A stretch of DNA of 64,000 nucleotides from Hawksworthiomyces lignivorus (GCA_002917075.1 NTMA01000003.1:620001-684000), one strand, 5' to 3'. Counted from the stretch's first letter, positions 10,369-21,661 are shown. The notes: generated from the sequence alone by a model not told the origin. Numbers and translations: made by a program.

Positions 10369-10940
10369 CTACATGGCACTGAGGCATCCCATAGTCTCAA
10401 AACCAACATCTAAAACCTCGACAACATTGCCCCACGGGTCACTTAGGTACAGACACTGGATCAATCCACGCCCTGAAGGGTCCACCTTGGATCCTATCCG
10501 CTTCCCCCCCTGGGCCTCAAACTTCTCCGCCAGGACATCTGGGTTCGGGTCGGTGACGCAAATATGGAAGAAGCCACGTCTCTCGTACTCAAACTCAGCG
10601 GCGGCCTTCATTTGCGGGTTGATGAACTCAAAGATCTCAAAGCCCACGCCGTTGCCCGTCGCCATTTTGGCCAGCTTAACTTCCTGCAAGGTGTCCGGGT
10701 ATATCTTGAAGATGGGGTCGTCAGGCGTCTCCGAGCGCGTAATGTGCATGATCTTGCCCAGCAGCCGGAATCCCAGAACCTCGGTGTACCACTGGACCGT
10801 GGCCTCGGCGTCCGGCACAGACACGCCGACGTGATTGAATACGCGGTTATGTACAGTCTGGGAGTGTGTCAGCTGAGACGGTCGCACGCGTAGGATGTCA
10901 AAACCTAGCTTGAAGGTGGGCTCACAGTTGAAGAGGCCAT
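10369..10940 (-). CDS. VOC-family (glyoxalase I / dioxygenase fold) protein
   Basis: Metal-dependent enzyme of the vicinal oxygen chelate superfamily, probably a glyoxalase-I-like lyase or isomerase in the cytosol. I place the start at ATG 10940 (context CACCATGG). A 15-nt first exon (10926-10940) is followed by a 68-nt intron, 10858-10925, with donor GTGAGC, branch CTGAC and acceptor CAG. Exon 2 is 10369-10857. The product is 167 residues starting MASSTTVHNRVFNHVGVSVPD, which puts the conserved first beta strand at the N-terminus as in relatives. The four metal ligands are visible as His14, Glu79, His103 and Glu152, the H/E/H/E glyoxalase I pattern. A longer intronless frame from 11007 exists but adds an unrelated N-terminus. 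Substrate unknown. Confidence 0.85.
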
Positions 10941-11670
10941 GGTGACGTGACAATGAATTATGATCGTTAATGCTCCCGTCTTGTGTTGTGGGCTTGTCAA
11001 GAGGCATTTCGATGGAATTAGGAACGGAAGGGAATTAGGAACGGAAGGCAGCGTCAGTCAGAAAAGCCACGCCTTTATCGACACAAGGGTGGCCGGTCAG
11101 GAGGAGGGGGTTCGTGTAGCCGAGAGGGGGACCTTGAATTGCCAACTGCACGAATTGGCAATGTTCCGATACACTGGCCCGACCATTGTCACAGCCAAGT
11201 TCTCTTCGGAGCCTCCAGCTATTGTCCGAAACTGCACCAATCACAACAGCAGCCTTGCGCAATTGTATCTCAGCTGCAAGCCAATCGGATAATGACCAGC
11301 CCGTGAGCAAACCGGAAATTAGGCTCCACTTCGGAGACCGGCCGCGAAGCCCAGTGAGCGGGTACTCGTCGCCGGGTTTTCCTCCTGGCCTGACAGCGTG
11401 CTTGAGGCAGGTGGAAGATGGTGGTGGTTGAAGCCAAGTCCAGGGAGTGTCTTAGAACTCCCAATACCTAGAAAGGGCTTTCTGGTCCCTGTTGCACGCC
11501 AATTTAGCCCCTGTCTACTTGTGCGCATTTGTGACGTGCTAAAGCGCCTCTTTTCTTCGTTCTAAACGGGCATTGGCGCGATAACATACTCCCAGAGCGC
11601 CATGCCCCGGCTCTGCTATGCCTCGTCTTCTTTCTTAGGTGGGTCGCCCTAGGGAGGCGGGGGATCTGCG
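10941..11670. other. Divergent spacer between VOC and sugar transporter genes
   Basis: Probable promoter space for both genes. No coding frame with family motifs was found. The region is GC-rich near 11330-11420. Confidence 0.4.
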
Positions 11671-11690
11671 CCCCAGATTTCCCCAGATTT
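11671..11690. promoter_or_regulatory. Tandem CCCCAGATTT boxes upstream of the sugar transporter
   Basis: A perfect 10-bp direct repeat, CCCCAGATTT twice, lies about 160-180 bp before the transporter ATG. Its reverse complement contains TCTGGGG, the core repeated four times in the promoter of the neighbouring Zn2Cys6 gene (16597-16648). It is a candidate operator for that regulator; this is inference from the shared motif only. Confidence 0.45.
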
Positions 11691-11849
11691 GCTCAGCAAT
11701 TTGTCCTTTGCTGCCAGACCAGACCTGCTTCCCAAGTCGCGAGCGGGAATGTGTTTAAAAAGCACGCTGGCCCATGCCCATAGCCTTCGTCTTCAAATCT
11801 CCATTCTCTCCATCTCGTTCTCTTTTAGCCCCTACTACTACGCAAGACC

Positions 11850-13437
11850 ATGTTTGTAAACACGATGCAGTTCCGCATTACCGCGGCCTGCGGCTCCGGC
11901 TTCCTGCTCTTCGGCTACGACCAGGGCGTGTTCGGAGGCCTGCTCAGCAACGAAGCTTTCATTGAAACGTTCAACAACCCCAACTCTGTCATCCAGGGCC
12001 AGATCGTGGCGACATACGACATCGGCTGTATCATAGGTACACTGGCCTCCATCTTCCTTGGCGACAAGATTGGCCGGAGGTACTCGATTCTCTCCGGATG
12101 CATCATCCTCATTGTCGGAGGCATCCTGCAGGCTTCGTCCGACTCGCTCGCACAGATGATCGTCGGGCGAGTTGTTGCCGGCGTTGGGAACGGCATGAAC
12201 ACCATTGCCATCCCCATCTGGCAGTCAGAAACAGCAAGGGCGAGCCACCGCGGCAAGCTTATCGTCTTGCAGCTGGTAACAAATATTTTTGGAATTGTCA
12301 TTACAAACGTAGGTGCTCGTGTTTCCTCCTCCGGCGGGTCGACGACGAGAGCTGACATCCGAAACAATCAAGTGGATGAATTACGGCTTTACGTTCATCC
12401 CGCACAGCCCTGTGTCATGGCGGTTTCCCTTGGCCTTCCAGTGCGCATTTGCCCTGGTAACGATCGCGCTCGTTCTTGTCGCTCCCGAATCGCCCCGGTG
12501 GCTCGTCATGAGAGACCGGGCCGAAGAAGCACAGCAGGTTCTCGCCAGCCTTTTAGAAACAACCGCCGACGATGCCGCCGTCGTGGAAGAAGTTGCTCGC
12601 CTCGTTGCCTCGCTGGCGCACGAGACCGAGGTGCAGAAGTCCATCTCGATCCGGGAGATATTCAGCAACGGGGAACAAATGACATTGCGGCGCATCCTCC
12701 TCGGCGCAGGCACTCCTTTCTTCCAGCAAATCGGCGGGACCAATGTCATTGCCTATTATCTCCCTATCGTACTTGTCCGGTCGTTTGGAATGTCGAACCG
12801 GCTCGCGTTGATTCTCTCCGCCGTGGACTCCATGTCTCTCATGTTCTGGGGAGCAATGGCGGCGTTCCTGATCGACCGCATCGGCCGCCGGAGGCTGATG
12901 CTCATGGGCGTCGCGTGCAGCGGGATATGCTTCGTGCTGGTCGCCGTAGGGCTCAAGTACAACCAATCTGACGGCTCCAAGAGCATGTCGACGCTGGCTG
13001 TCGTCTTCATCTTCATGTACTACGTCTTCTACGGCATGTCTCTGCTGTCCATCCCGTACATGTACCCAGCCGAGATCAACTCGCAACGAATGCGCAACAC
13101 CGGCACCTCGATCGCCACGGCGGTAAACTGGATATGTGTCTACCTGGTGGTTGTTGTTACGCCAACAGCAATCAACAACATTGGCTGGAAGTACTATCTG
13201 CTTTATGCCATCTTCAATTTTGCTTTCGTTCCTGTCATCTGGTACTACTATGTCGAGACGGCAAATCTGTCCCTGGAACAAGTGGATCGACTTTTCCAGA
13301 TCAAGTACGAGGGGGGAAAGGCTGTCAGCTGGAAGGAGGCCACTAGAATGGCTAGGGAGGAAACGCCACAGGCGGTGGAGCTGAAGATTCAACAGGCCGA
13401 TCGCATCGAAAGCGTACATGTTGAGATGAGGAAGTAA
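11850..13437 (+). CDS. MFS sugar transporter (SP family)
   Basis: Plasma-membrane proton-coupled sugar or polyol importer. Exon 1, 11850-12308, and exon 2, 12373-13437, flank a 64-nt intron (donor GTAGGT, branch GCTGAC, acceptor AAG) and give 507 residues with 12 predicted membrane helices. Family landmarks in order: FGYDQGVFGGLL in TM1, GDKIGRR in loop 2-3, GRVVAGVGNGM, the PESPRWLV motif after TM6, FFQQIGGTNVIAYYLP in TM7, DRIGRRRLM in loop 8-9, and PAEINSQRMRNTG in TM10. Next to MIOX, the dehydrogenase and a regulator, it may import myo-inositol or a related sugar; the sequence alone cannot fix the substrate. A second Met at 11865 is an alternative start. Confidence 0.92.
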
Positions 13438-13635
13438 CAGATGCTGCCACGAGGCTGCATCAACTATCTTGTCATAAGAGTAGACAGCAGGCCTGATATT
13501 CGCACTAGTACAAAGCTTGCTTGTTAAAACGCCGGTCCTTGGACTTGTATCAATCCCGTTTGAATATATTGTGTATTACTAGCTTGTTCAGATGGTTCCC
13601 TGCACGGCCCTTTTGCTTCTGCTGATTTTTGCATC

Positions 13636-16488
13636 CTACAGATGGGTAAATTGGCCTCCAGAGGCCGGAAATGACAAGCCACCCGCAATCCAATCCAAGT
13701 CCAATTCTGTGTCTATGCCCAGCGACCCCTGCTGACTTCCAAACTGCCCAGCCCCTTGTGAGGACATGGTAATGCACGGATGATCTCGAGACCCGGAAAG
13801 CAGCGAATCCGGCACAATAGTCCGCGTCCGCTTCCTCGGGCCCAGGTCCAAGTCGGTGACGAACTCTGACGCCCAGTGCGCTGGCGCCGGTCGCACCCTC
13901 AGTTCCCATTGCCGCTGAAGCAGCAAGAGAAATTCACGGGCTCTCTTGGCATTGTCCCAAGACAGACTAAACTCGTCTAGTGCTCGGAAGCAAGTGTTTA
14001 GATGTGCTTCCACCTGGCCATCGTCGGTCTGGTAGCCTGTGATGTTGGAGAATATGAGCAGCAGAGCGGCCGAGCAGGCCATTCCAACAGCATGCACACT
14101 GATTCGTCGCAGTTCATAGCTCGTCTCGTAGAGCTGTAGCAGTTTGGCGATGGAAACGGCCGAGCCCACACACATCATACGGGCGTGGTCGGAGCCAGGA
14201 CCCTGAGGTGGAAATGGCTGGTGATAGGTCTTGGACATGTACGGCCTGTGGGCGTGGATGATGTTTTGGTGATACTGCATGCTGTATTGTATTGTTAGTT
14301 GCTGGCTGCAGCTTTAGAAATCTTCCGAATCTTACTGTAGGAGCAGCACGTGTGGCAGGTGGACGGATTGCCTGTCGTCAAGATCAATCTGAAGCGAGGG
14401 CGGCAAGTTCGCTTTCCATTTGAGCAATTTGTCGACAGTGTCGGCGTTTTTCTCCTGGAGCGTCTTTGTGGGCACCTTGAGATCCCCATATCTAACGCCG
14501 TGTCAGCAAGCACACACACAATGCGCGAGCAGAGCTACTGCTTACAGAGCATTGGCCACGGGCGCCATAATGTCCGCAATGACGACTTGCGATCTCTGTA
14601 CTTCTCGGACTCGGTCTGGCACCAGCAACTGTCTGCCATATGATTCAGGAGACGTGTATGGTGCCCACTGACTTGCGGGGTTGCCGGGCTGGCCATCAGC
14701 AAGTGGTTTCGATACTGTAATGTTTTCCGTGTGCGCCCTGGTCGGCCTTCCTAGATAGAACCCCAGACAGCTTTATCAAACGTCAGCACTATCGTCCAAG
14801 CGGGAGAGGGAGACGTACTCATCGATGTTGTATGCGCCCCAGAAGACTTCGGCGCGCAAGTCCGCTTCCGCCTGGCTCAGCCTGCCTTCCAAGACGTGCG
14901 AAGTCGCATCAACATGGAGTCCGAGATCAAAAGCCAAGCGCAGTGCCATGCCTGGTCAGAGTCAGTATCGTTTGCTACGGAGGAACCCAGTGGGATGCCG
15001 GACACTGCTGACCACTGTACAGCCACCCTCTTGAATCTTTCTTGCAGCCAATGTCATGGCAGCTGAGGATCGCCATGGTTTGCACGGACGCAACACACGG
15101 GGCGTCGAGTTCGATGTCGAGCAAGCTTTTGGCTCGGTCGGCAAAGAAGTCGGAGAGCGACCGCGGAAAGGTGACCAAGGCAGGGTGGTGGCGTGTTTCG
15201 AACGCGGCGCCCAATGCACATCTGCAGCGCGTCAGTCTGGGGTCGCCCGAGCGGCGAGGGGTGTGGTATCACGCACATTGCATTTTGCAGGGACTCGGAG
15301 TAGTACAGCGAGTCTTGCCCGCTGCGCCAGCTCGCCCGCGCCAGCTCAAACATGGCTCGATTGACGACGTGGAGGGCTGGGTCCTGCCAGGCAAAGTACA
15401 GATTCGTCAAATGCTCCTCCAGGGCAGGCGGTACGGGTCTCCCCAGACCAAGCCGGTCGAGATGGTCCTGCCCGTCCATCCGCACCGTCCGATGGACAGA
15501 CGGCAGGTCAGAGAAGGGCATGTTGACAAGGCCAAAATTTGACGTCGGTCCGTAGTAGCATATGCGGCCCCCGGTACCAATATGAAGCGATCCAATGCGC
15601 TCCGAAAGTTGGTCGACAAGAACCTCCACGCTGTCTGTGTCGCTCTGTGCCTTATCATATTGTGCGCTGGGGCTTTGTACGGCCCCATGGCCCAGCTCCG
15701 AAGAACCGAAATGTGGCATGGCCTGAGCACCGTTGTCGAGAATTTGCGGACAGGCTAAGCTCATACTATCATCATGAGCAATGTCCCATATTTCTTGCGG
15801 TGATGGCGGGCCCCCTTGTTCGTTCGACGGCAGCCAGCCATCGACATACAACTCGTGCTGGGCGGCCTGGGAGCCGCCGGTCTGGCCAAACAAGTTCCAC
15901 TGTTCCGACGAATTGTTTCCATCTTCTGCCGCAGCTGGCGACGGGCTCGCGTCCGCTTGCTCTCGCTGCGGCCCCGAGACGGACTCGTGTTTGTTCTTGT
16001 GAGGTTGTCGTGGCGACGTTTGAGGCGGTATGAGGTCCTTGCTCAGAGTTGCGTACGGAATCCGCTGATAACCTAAAACTCTCAGGAGGACCTCGTGACT
16101 TTCCCTGTCCATGGGCGGGGGCTGGAGAGAGTTGTCTCGGATGAAGCAGCATAGCTGCTCGATTCGGCTGGAAAGCAGCCCGATCGCGACCCGCAGCGTT
16201 AGCCTGCAAAGCCGAGCAGCGTTAGCCTTCTGCCATCAGAAACGACTGCAGCAACACAGCCCGTACCTGCGCTTGTCATCGGCTTCCTGGAATCGACATG
16301 CTTTGCCTTTTGCTTTGCAGTTCGAGCAGCATGGCGCTGCGCCATCACACTGGTAGAGCTATTGTTAGCATGCCAAGACACAGGGCGGTGATGGATGGCC
16401 TTCCTGTCTCGCTCCGCACCTTTACTTTGCTGTCTCGACACGGAACACAAGCCGTCCTGACATGTGATTTACGAGAAGTAGACGACAT
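13636..16488 (-). CDS. Zn2Cys6 fungal-specific transcription factor, eight exons
   Basis: Nuclear DNA-binding regulator. Exons (minus): 16420-16488, 16267-16349, 15277-16203, 15013-15221, 14819-14951, 14546-14770, 14336-14491 and 13636-14281. All seven introns (48-70 nt) keep frame and give 815 residues. The zinc cluster is C14-x2-C17-x6-C24-x6-C31-x2-C34-x6-C41, split by intron 1. A linker helix region (LTLRVAIGLLSSRIEQL) and LQPPPM follow. The fungal_trans middle homology region includes LLDIELDAPCVASVQTMAIL and FYLGRPTRAHTEN. A poly-acidic/Ser linker precedes it. It is convergent with the sugar transporter and divergent from the PhyH gene; its promoter holds four TCTGGGG boxes, suggesting autoregulation. 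The pathway it controls is inferred from position only. Confidence 0.92.
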
Positions 16489-17569
16489 CAAGAAGATGAC
16501 AGGCTGTTCGTTTTTGCTTTGGATTTATGCCAGGTGCGATAATTGGATGCAGGTTCAACGTGGGACGCAGAAGATTGGCGAGGGAGCGTAAAGACGTCTG
16601 GGGGAGGCATCTGGGGGCGATATCTGGGGGCGACATCTGGGGGGCGACGTGTGCGGGAGAAATCTGCAGGAAGACGGGGAAGACGCAAACCAACCAGGCG
16701 ACTCAGCAGCGGGGCAACGCAAATGCGTGTAGTGGGATTTTAAAGCCATGTCAAGCGATTGGACAGGGCCGAGTATACCATTGTATGCGTAGGGGAAGCT
16801 GGGGTAAGGTCTGTGGAGTTGGCGCGTTCTATTCCCCCCCCCGGGCTGAAGTGGTACGGCCGCTGAATGCGGGGGAATGACAGCGGGACCGCTTGTCTAG
16901 TCCAGTGCCGGACTATTAAATTTGGCAGCTCCCGCACGAGAGACAGTTCTTCCTCGGCCTTGCCAACTAACTACCCTGAACTTGTGAGAACTTCCCAACG
17001 GACCAGCACCGTATTATCATCGTAGACCCTAAATAATTAGAAAGTCTTTGGAGCCGTTTTATCTGCATTGGTAGCATTTCTCTAAGCTGATTGGTATCGA
17101 CTATTAGATAATCCGAAAGCAAGGACACACAAATATCTCCCCGTCTAAAGCAATGCGTGAAGCGCAAGACCCATTTACCAGCTATAGGCGTCAATTGATG
17201 ATAACTCAAGCACCTGTAAACGTTTCTCCCGCGTGTTTGACAAACTATTATTGGCGACAAGCTAACCTCTTATCTTCCTTAAGTCCGCAATACAATCCTC
17301 GCTGATAATCTGCATTCGGCTTGTGTCCCTCGTGCTGCGCCGACAACGTCGGGGGAGCAATTCCGAGTCGTTCGTCGGGTTGTGCGTCCCGAAGTCCCCA
17401 CATTCTCCACATGCAGAAAGAGGGGGAAAAAGTGGCATAGAGCCAAACCCCTATGCGTACGTATTTCACTGCTTGTACAACCAACTTGAGACAAGGGTTT
17501 AACTCTAGATCTAGGACAAATCCACGCTCAAGCGGAAGCTACAGGTTCGAGCATTTGCCCACGGCAGTC
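16489..17569. other. Divergent promoter region, regulator and PhyH genes
   Basis: About 1.1 kb between the two start codons. It holds the 13-bp repeat array at 16597-16648 and otherwise no coding signal. In-frame Met at 17453 could extend the PhyH protein by 39 residues. Confidence 0.5.
16597..16648. repeat. Four tandem 13-bp TCTGGGGG units in the regulator promoter
   Basis: TCTGGGGG starts at 16597, 16610, 16623 and 16636, an exact 13-bp period, followed by (A/C/G)G(A/G/C)-type spacers. The array lies 109-160 bp upstream of the Zn2Cys6 start. The core matches the CCCCAGA boxes before the sugar transporter. The spacing suits cooperative binding on one DNA face or simple slippage; both remain open. 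Confidence 0.6.
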
Positions 17570-18736
17570 ATGCTGGCGAAACGCGCTGCATCGCGGCTGG
17601 TCTCGTCCTCTTCGCCGCCGTGTCTAGAGACTTTCGCCGCCGTCTGCTCCCAGGACGCCACGACCAAAGATTATCCTCTGGCTAGTGCAATTCAACAACG
17701 GATCCCCATTTACAACCTTGAGCCGTACGCGACAACTACAGCCGAGAAGCGAGCTGCCCTCCAAGACGAGTGGTACCGGGCGCTCCTCGATGGTCCCGGT
17801 GTCTTTGTCACCAAAGGCCTGTTCCAAGACACCGCGCTGCTGGACGACGTCGAAAGCGTTTACAGGGGCATAGTCGAGAGCGAGAAGGGCAAGACATCGG
17901 GCGATCACTTTGCAGGCGGCAAGAATGACCGCATTTGGAACTCGTTCAGCAAGCACGCCATCGCCGACCCGGCCAGCTTTCTCTCCTACTACAGCAACCC
18001 GTATCTAGCGCTGATTGCTTCGTCGTGGTTGGGACCCGGATACCGCATCACCGCTCAAGTGAACATTGTCAAACCGGGGGCAAACGCGCAGACGACTCAC
18101 CGAGATTATCACCTCGGCTTCCAGTCTGCCGAGCGGTGCCATCAATTTCCGCGGATTGCCCAGATTGCGAGCCAGTATTTGACTCTCCAGGGCGCCGTGG
18201 CGCATACCGACATGCCAGTCTTGACCGGGCCAACCCGCCTCCTGCCGTTCAGTCAAAACTTCGACGAGGGGTACGTCGCTTACAGGCTTCCTCAGTTCGA
18301 TGCGTACTTTCAGAAGCATTACGTGGCTCTGCCCCTGCAGAAAGGCGACGGCGTCTTCTTCAATCCGGCCTTATTCCACGCAGCCGGCAAAAACAAATCG
18401 GAGAATTCGGTCCGTGTGGCGAACCTTCTGCAGATCAGCTCTGCGTTTGGGAAACCCATGGAGTCAATCGATACAATGCCTCTTGTGGAGAAGTGCTGGG
18501 ACAGGTTGCTAGATCTGTACGAGAAACAAGGACTGAGTGACGAGGTCAGCTCCCTTGTGGCAGCCATTGGCAACGGCTACCCTTTCCCTACAAACCTAGA
18601 CAACAATGCGCCAACCCAAGGCGAAATGTCTCCAAAATCGGAACAGGATTTGCTTTTAGAGGCGCTGGAAAAGAAGAAGACAGCGAACGAAGTTTTGGAG
18701 GCGCTCTGCGGCCTTGCCAAGGCTTCCAAGGCGTGA
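17570..18736 (+). CDS. Phytanoyl-CoA dioxygenase (PhyH)-family protein
   Basis: Fe(II)/2-oxoglutarate-dependent oxygenase of the PhyH superfamily. From ATG 17570 the intronless frame gives 388 residues; the upstream ATG 17453 would add 39 residues with no family match. The facial triad is clear: His177-x-Asp179 (TTHRDYHLGF) and His270 (FFNPALFHAAGKNKS), with Arg282 (NSVRVANLLQIS) as the expected 2-oxoglutarate-binding Arg. The Ala/Arg/Ser-rich start (MLAKRAASRLVSSSS) could be a mitochondrial presequence. The C-terminus after residue 300 is helical and charged. It is head-to-head with the Zn2Cys6 gene and may be controlled by it. Relatives act on fatty acyl or small secondary-metabolite substrates; the substrate here is unknown. 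Confidence 0.88.
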   Translation: MLAKRAASRLVSSSSPPCLETFAAVCSQDATTKDYPLASAIQQRIPIYNLEPYATTTAEKRAALQDEWYRALLDGPGVFVTKGLFQDTALLDDVESVYRGIVESEKGKTSGDHFAGGKNDRIWNSFSKHAIADPASFLSYYSNPYLALIASSWLGPGYRITAQVNIVKPGANAQTTHRDYHLGFQSAERCHQFPRIAQIASQYLTLQGAVAHTDMPVLTGPTRLLPFSQNFDEGYVAYRLPQFDAYFQKHYVALPLQKGDGVFFNPALFHAAGKNKSENSVRVANLLQISSAFGKPMESIDTMPLVEKCWDRLLDLYEKQGLSDEVSSLVAAIGNGYPFPTNLDNNAPTQGEMSPKSEQDLLLEALEKKKTANEVLEALCGLAKASKA

Positions 18737-19525
18737 AGCATAGGGGAGTACGAGTCCGGGTGACAATAGACTATTACCTACAACAAGCATAGAGTACCTC
18801 AAAGAGACAGGCCCTCACTGCAGAGGCCACCAAAAACAACGGCAAACACCCAGCTGCGATAGTTCTTACAAAGGTTTGCCTTGTTCAACGCTACAGCTGG
18901 AGAAATCACATTAAATTTTAGAATAATTTTCGAAAGCGACTATATCTAGGGATCTTAGAAAAGTTTAGCCAACAATCAATGCTTCGAAACGCAAGGTTGA
19001 CAGCTCTTGACACGTAGCAACAAACAAAACTACACTAAAATACACCTTACGAACCGTAGTTATTGTGCTTTTTACTCGTCGAAACGACGGAATGCAATAC
19101 TAAGTCAGGTGCAATCAGTCAAGCGGTCGTTTCAAATGCACTCTTTCACTACAGCACGCCAACAATGCGGTCTTGCGTTGTGTACTGTTAGGACGAGTGG
19201 CGTCGTCGGGGTTGAACACGTACTACTTTGGTTCTTGTCGTATTTGTATACATCTTTTTGTGCCTACGAGTCAATTACAAGGGTTTTATCCAACAAAGGG
19301 TGTCATTCAAAAATGGAACAATTCAAAGTCTAGAAGTACTGTGTAGAGAGTTCCTCTATATAGATAACCAGAAGCCAGAGCCCGTCCATATCGCTTTGTT
19401 TATGTTTATAAATAAGCGTCATTGATAATTTTATACTAGATGGAAGAATTCTGCAGAAGCGATTCTATGGTAGAAATTAGACTAGGCTGAATTGATCGAG
19501 ACAGAGGAAGTGGTGGTCTTGGCGG
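18737..19525. other. AT-rich spacer
   Basis: No gene recognised. The frame at 19007-19333 has no motif and a composition like random AT-rich DNA. Confidence 0.45.
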
Positions 19526-19984
19526 TTGGTCTTTGTTGGTGTAAGAAAGAATATGACGAGGAGAAGATGGCAGCACGCGGCCCAGGACTACAGCCGAAAG
19601 CAGCTGACGTACGTCCGGGACAAGAACAAGGCGCTAAAGGGCATCGAGGAGCGGCTGAGCACGCGCTGCGGAGCCGCCTTTCGGTTTGGGCTCCTCGACT
19701 GGGGGCCCAAGGAGACGTTCTGCGCGCAGATGCTCTGGGTCCCCGCCGACGGCCGCGGCGCGTCTCTCCGGTGCAGCCCCGACTTTGCGTGCCCGTCGTG
19801 GAACTGGATGGCCGTCGATGGCGCCGTCAAGTGGATAGCAGACGACCAACTCAGGTACCCCGAAGCGCTTGCCAGCGTCGCGTTTGACAATGCGAGGGCC
19901 GACGGCCGGCAGGAGGTCCACCTCCGCGGCCCCTGCCAGACCATGCACGTCGGGTCCTCCATCGACGACAAGCTGGAGCGGTAA
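19526..19984 (+). pseudogene. Internal fragment of a HET-family protein
   Basis: About 150 codons carry the region C-terminal to a HET domain: YSRKQLTYVRDKNKALKGIEERL, then a glycine/tryptophan part (FGLLDWGPKETFCAQMLWVP), then CPSWNWMAVDGAVKWIAD. The pattern KL-x-ALSGIA...W-PSWSWAS-DG is typical of fungal HET proteins. The HET domain and the HGLMDGEA-like tail are both missing, and the segment is GC-rich against AT-rich flanks. It is a second truncated HET relic besides that at 1798-2310; the two pieces cover different parts and need not come from one gene. Confidence 0.7.
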
Positions 19985-20160
19985 AGTCGCTCTGTGATTG
20001 AGCAGAATATAGAAGCACAATGATGGCTGCTGTTACGAAACTTTGAGGTTTATTGCGTAGAACAGTCGTGTTCTTTTAATCACGCTACTTGAGGAAGATG
20101 CGACACGCGCTCGTTCTGGGGCAATCGGACGGCAGAGGTGTAACTTGACAGAAGATCCCT

Positions 20161-20604
20161 TTACGACGGCCTGCAGTAATTACCCAGGTAGGCACAAAAA
20201 CCGTCAGGCGAATATGTAGCGGGCTTGACACAAAGGCGCCCGTCATTTGTCAAGACACAATTTTCGTAACAGCACAATCCTGCACGCGAAGCTGAGTCTA
20301 GCATGGGTCCCATAATGTCTCCTGGTGTCCCAGCTCGCTCGGCGGGAAGTTCATCTAAGGTGGAGGCCCCCTCGGCTGCTGGGTCGCTGTCCTTGATTAA
20401 GTCTGTGGTAAGACCTGTATGCGCACTGCCCCATGCAGAGGCTATTTTGAATATTTTGTCAAAACTTTGTTCACAACCGGCCCCACCATGACAAGATGCC
20501 TGGTGTGTCGACAGAAATCCTGTAGTCGAGCCTTGGAAAGGGCGGGTGATGAGGTGGAGGCTTGTTGTCTCTGGATTTGCCAAACTACCAGTCCTTGCCA
20601 TCAA
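20161..20604 (-). CDS. Cys-rich unknown ORF (possible 3' exon)
   Basis: Not recognised. The last 40 residues form a dense cysteine pattern, CCYENC-x9-C-x11-C-x6-C, ending NYCRPS, as in small secreted or extracellular modules. The upstream part is low in hydrophobics and has no signal peptide; a GTGCGC/ACAG pair near residues 65-80 could be an intron. It may be the 3' exon of a secreted protein whose 5' part is lost or lies upstream. Convergent with the HET fragment. Confidence 0.35.
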   Translation of the reverse strand: MMARTGSLANPETTSLHLITRPFQGSTTGFLSTHQASCHGGAGCEQSFDKIFKIASAWGSAHTGLTTDLIKDSDPAAEGASTLDELPAERAGTPGDIMGPMLDSASRAGLCCYENCVLTNDGRLCVKPATYSPDGFCAYLGNYCRPS

Positions 20605-21661
20605 TTTGGTAGGCGCTTAGACAAGGCATACGATGTGTGCCAAGAATCTTTCAAGTGAGTATACAGTGTGCTTCATAGACGCCAAGAACACGGCCAAGTA
20701 CAGAAAGCAGCAAGGCTGTTACAAAATGCTGAATAGATTTGCTATCGTGAAGAAAGAGCAGGAAGCTAGCATTCGAGTGCAGAGCGAGATGTGAAAGTTC
20801 CATAGCGAAAATTGAAACAAAGAAAGAAAGAAGCGACATTAGAACGATACATTGAATTAATAGGAAGAGGGGGAAGGGGGCAGCTCGAAGATCCTCGCAG
20901 AGAGACAAGCTTGCAGAAAGATAAAGGAGGTCCTGGTAGTGTCAGGGACAGGATCTAGGAAAATGGACTAAAGTGATGTCATAAAAAGGTAGCAAGCATA
21001 AGGAAATTAAACCGAAAAGAAGGGAAAGGGGTCGAGAGCACGAGAGAGAGATGTCGACAAAGAGCTGATTTATATGCGGTCGTCATAGCGGCTGAAAGAA
21101 GTGTCAAATCAACGTCACGCTTTCAGTCCCATATTTCCCGACTGAGATGGCCACCCATTCTAGCGGTCACAACAGCATGTTCAAAATTACAAGAGGAAAG
21201 GATGGCAGGAAGCAGGTCAAACTCAGCAGACACCGTCGTTCCAGTTGCAAAGGTTTCGAGGAGACTGCCGGTCGTCCTGGCATTGGATAGATATATTCGG
21301 AGAAATGATAACAATCAAGCCGTGGACATGATCCAATGCAACTCAACATCATAACTTGGTTGCCGTTATCATAGCGCCGGCGTTCTGGCGCCGAGACGTC
21401 TCCCGCAAAAATATCCAAGCGCCAAGCATACAGCGCTAGGACGAACCGGCGATCGGAGCCGAATCACCGTTTTCTTCTTTATACACAATATCTTGTAAGA
21501 TCCAGTATGAGAAAAACGTATAAGATAAAGAGGAATGGCTTATCAAAATACTATGCTCCTAAGGGACAAGCAGCTAAGGTTGGTTTAAGATAGCAGTATT
21601 TATTTATTTATTGTTTCTTGTTTTATTCGCGGTTACTTTTTCCTTATTCTCCCCCTCCATC
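20605..21661. other. Spacer containing a dispersed repeat
   Basis: Purine-rich low-complexity DNA at 20700-21060, then the repeat copy annotated at 21000-21190, then AT-rich DNA leading to the aminotransferase. No coding gene seen. Confidence 0.4.
21000..21190. repeat. Dispersed repeat, copy A
   Basis: Aligned by eye with 61130-61340: CGGTCGTCA, CATATTTCCCGA(C/G)TGAGA, a TGCC-CCCAC block, and AGCGG-(G/T)-ACAACAG occur in the same order and spacing. Divergence is high and no open frame survives. It is probably a decayed mobile-element remnant. Confidence 0.5.

Noticed and set aside
12553..13419. 288-codon open frame antisense to the sugar transporter
   Set aside because: The plus strand carries clear MFS motifs; the antisense frame is charged and motif-free.
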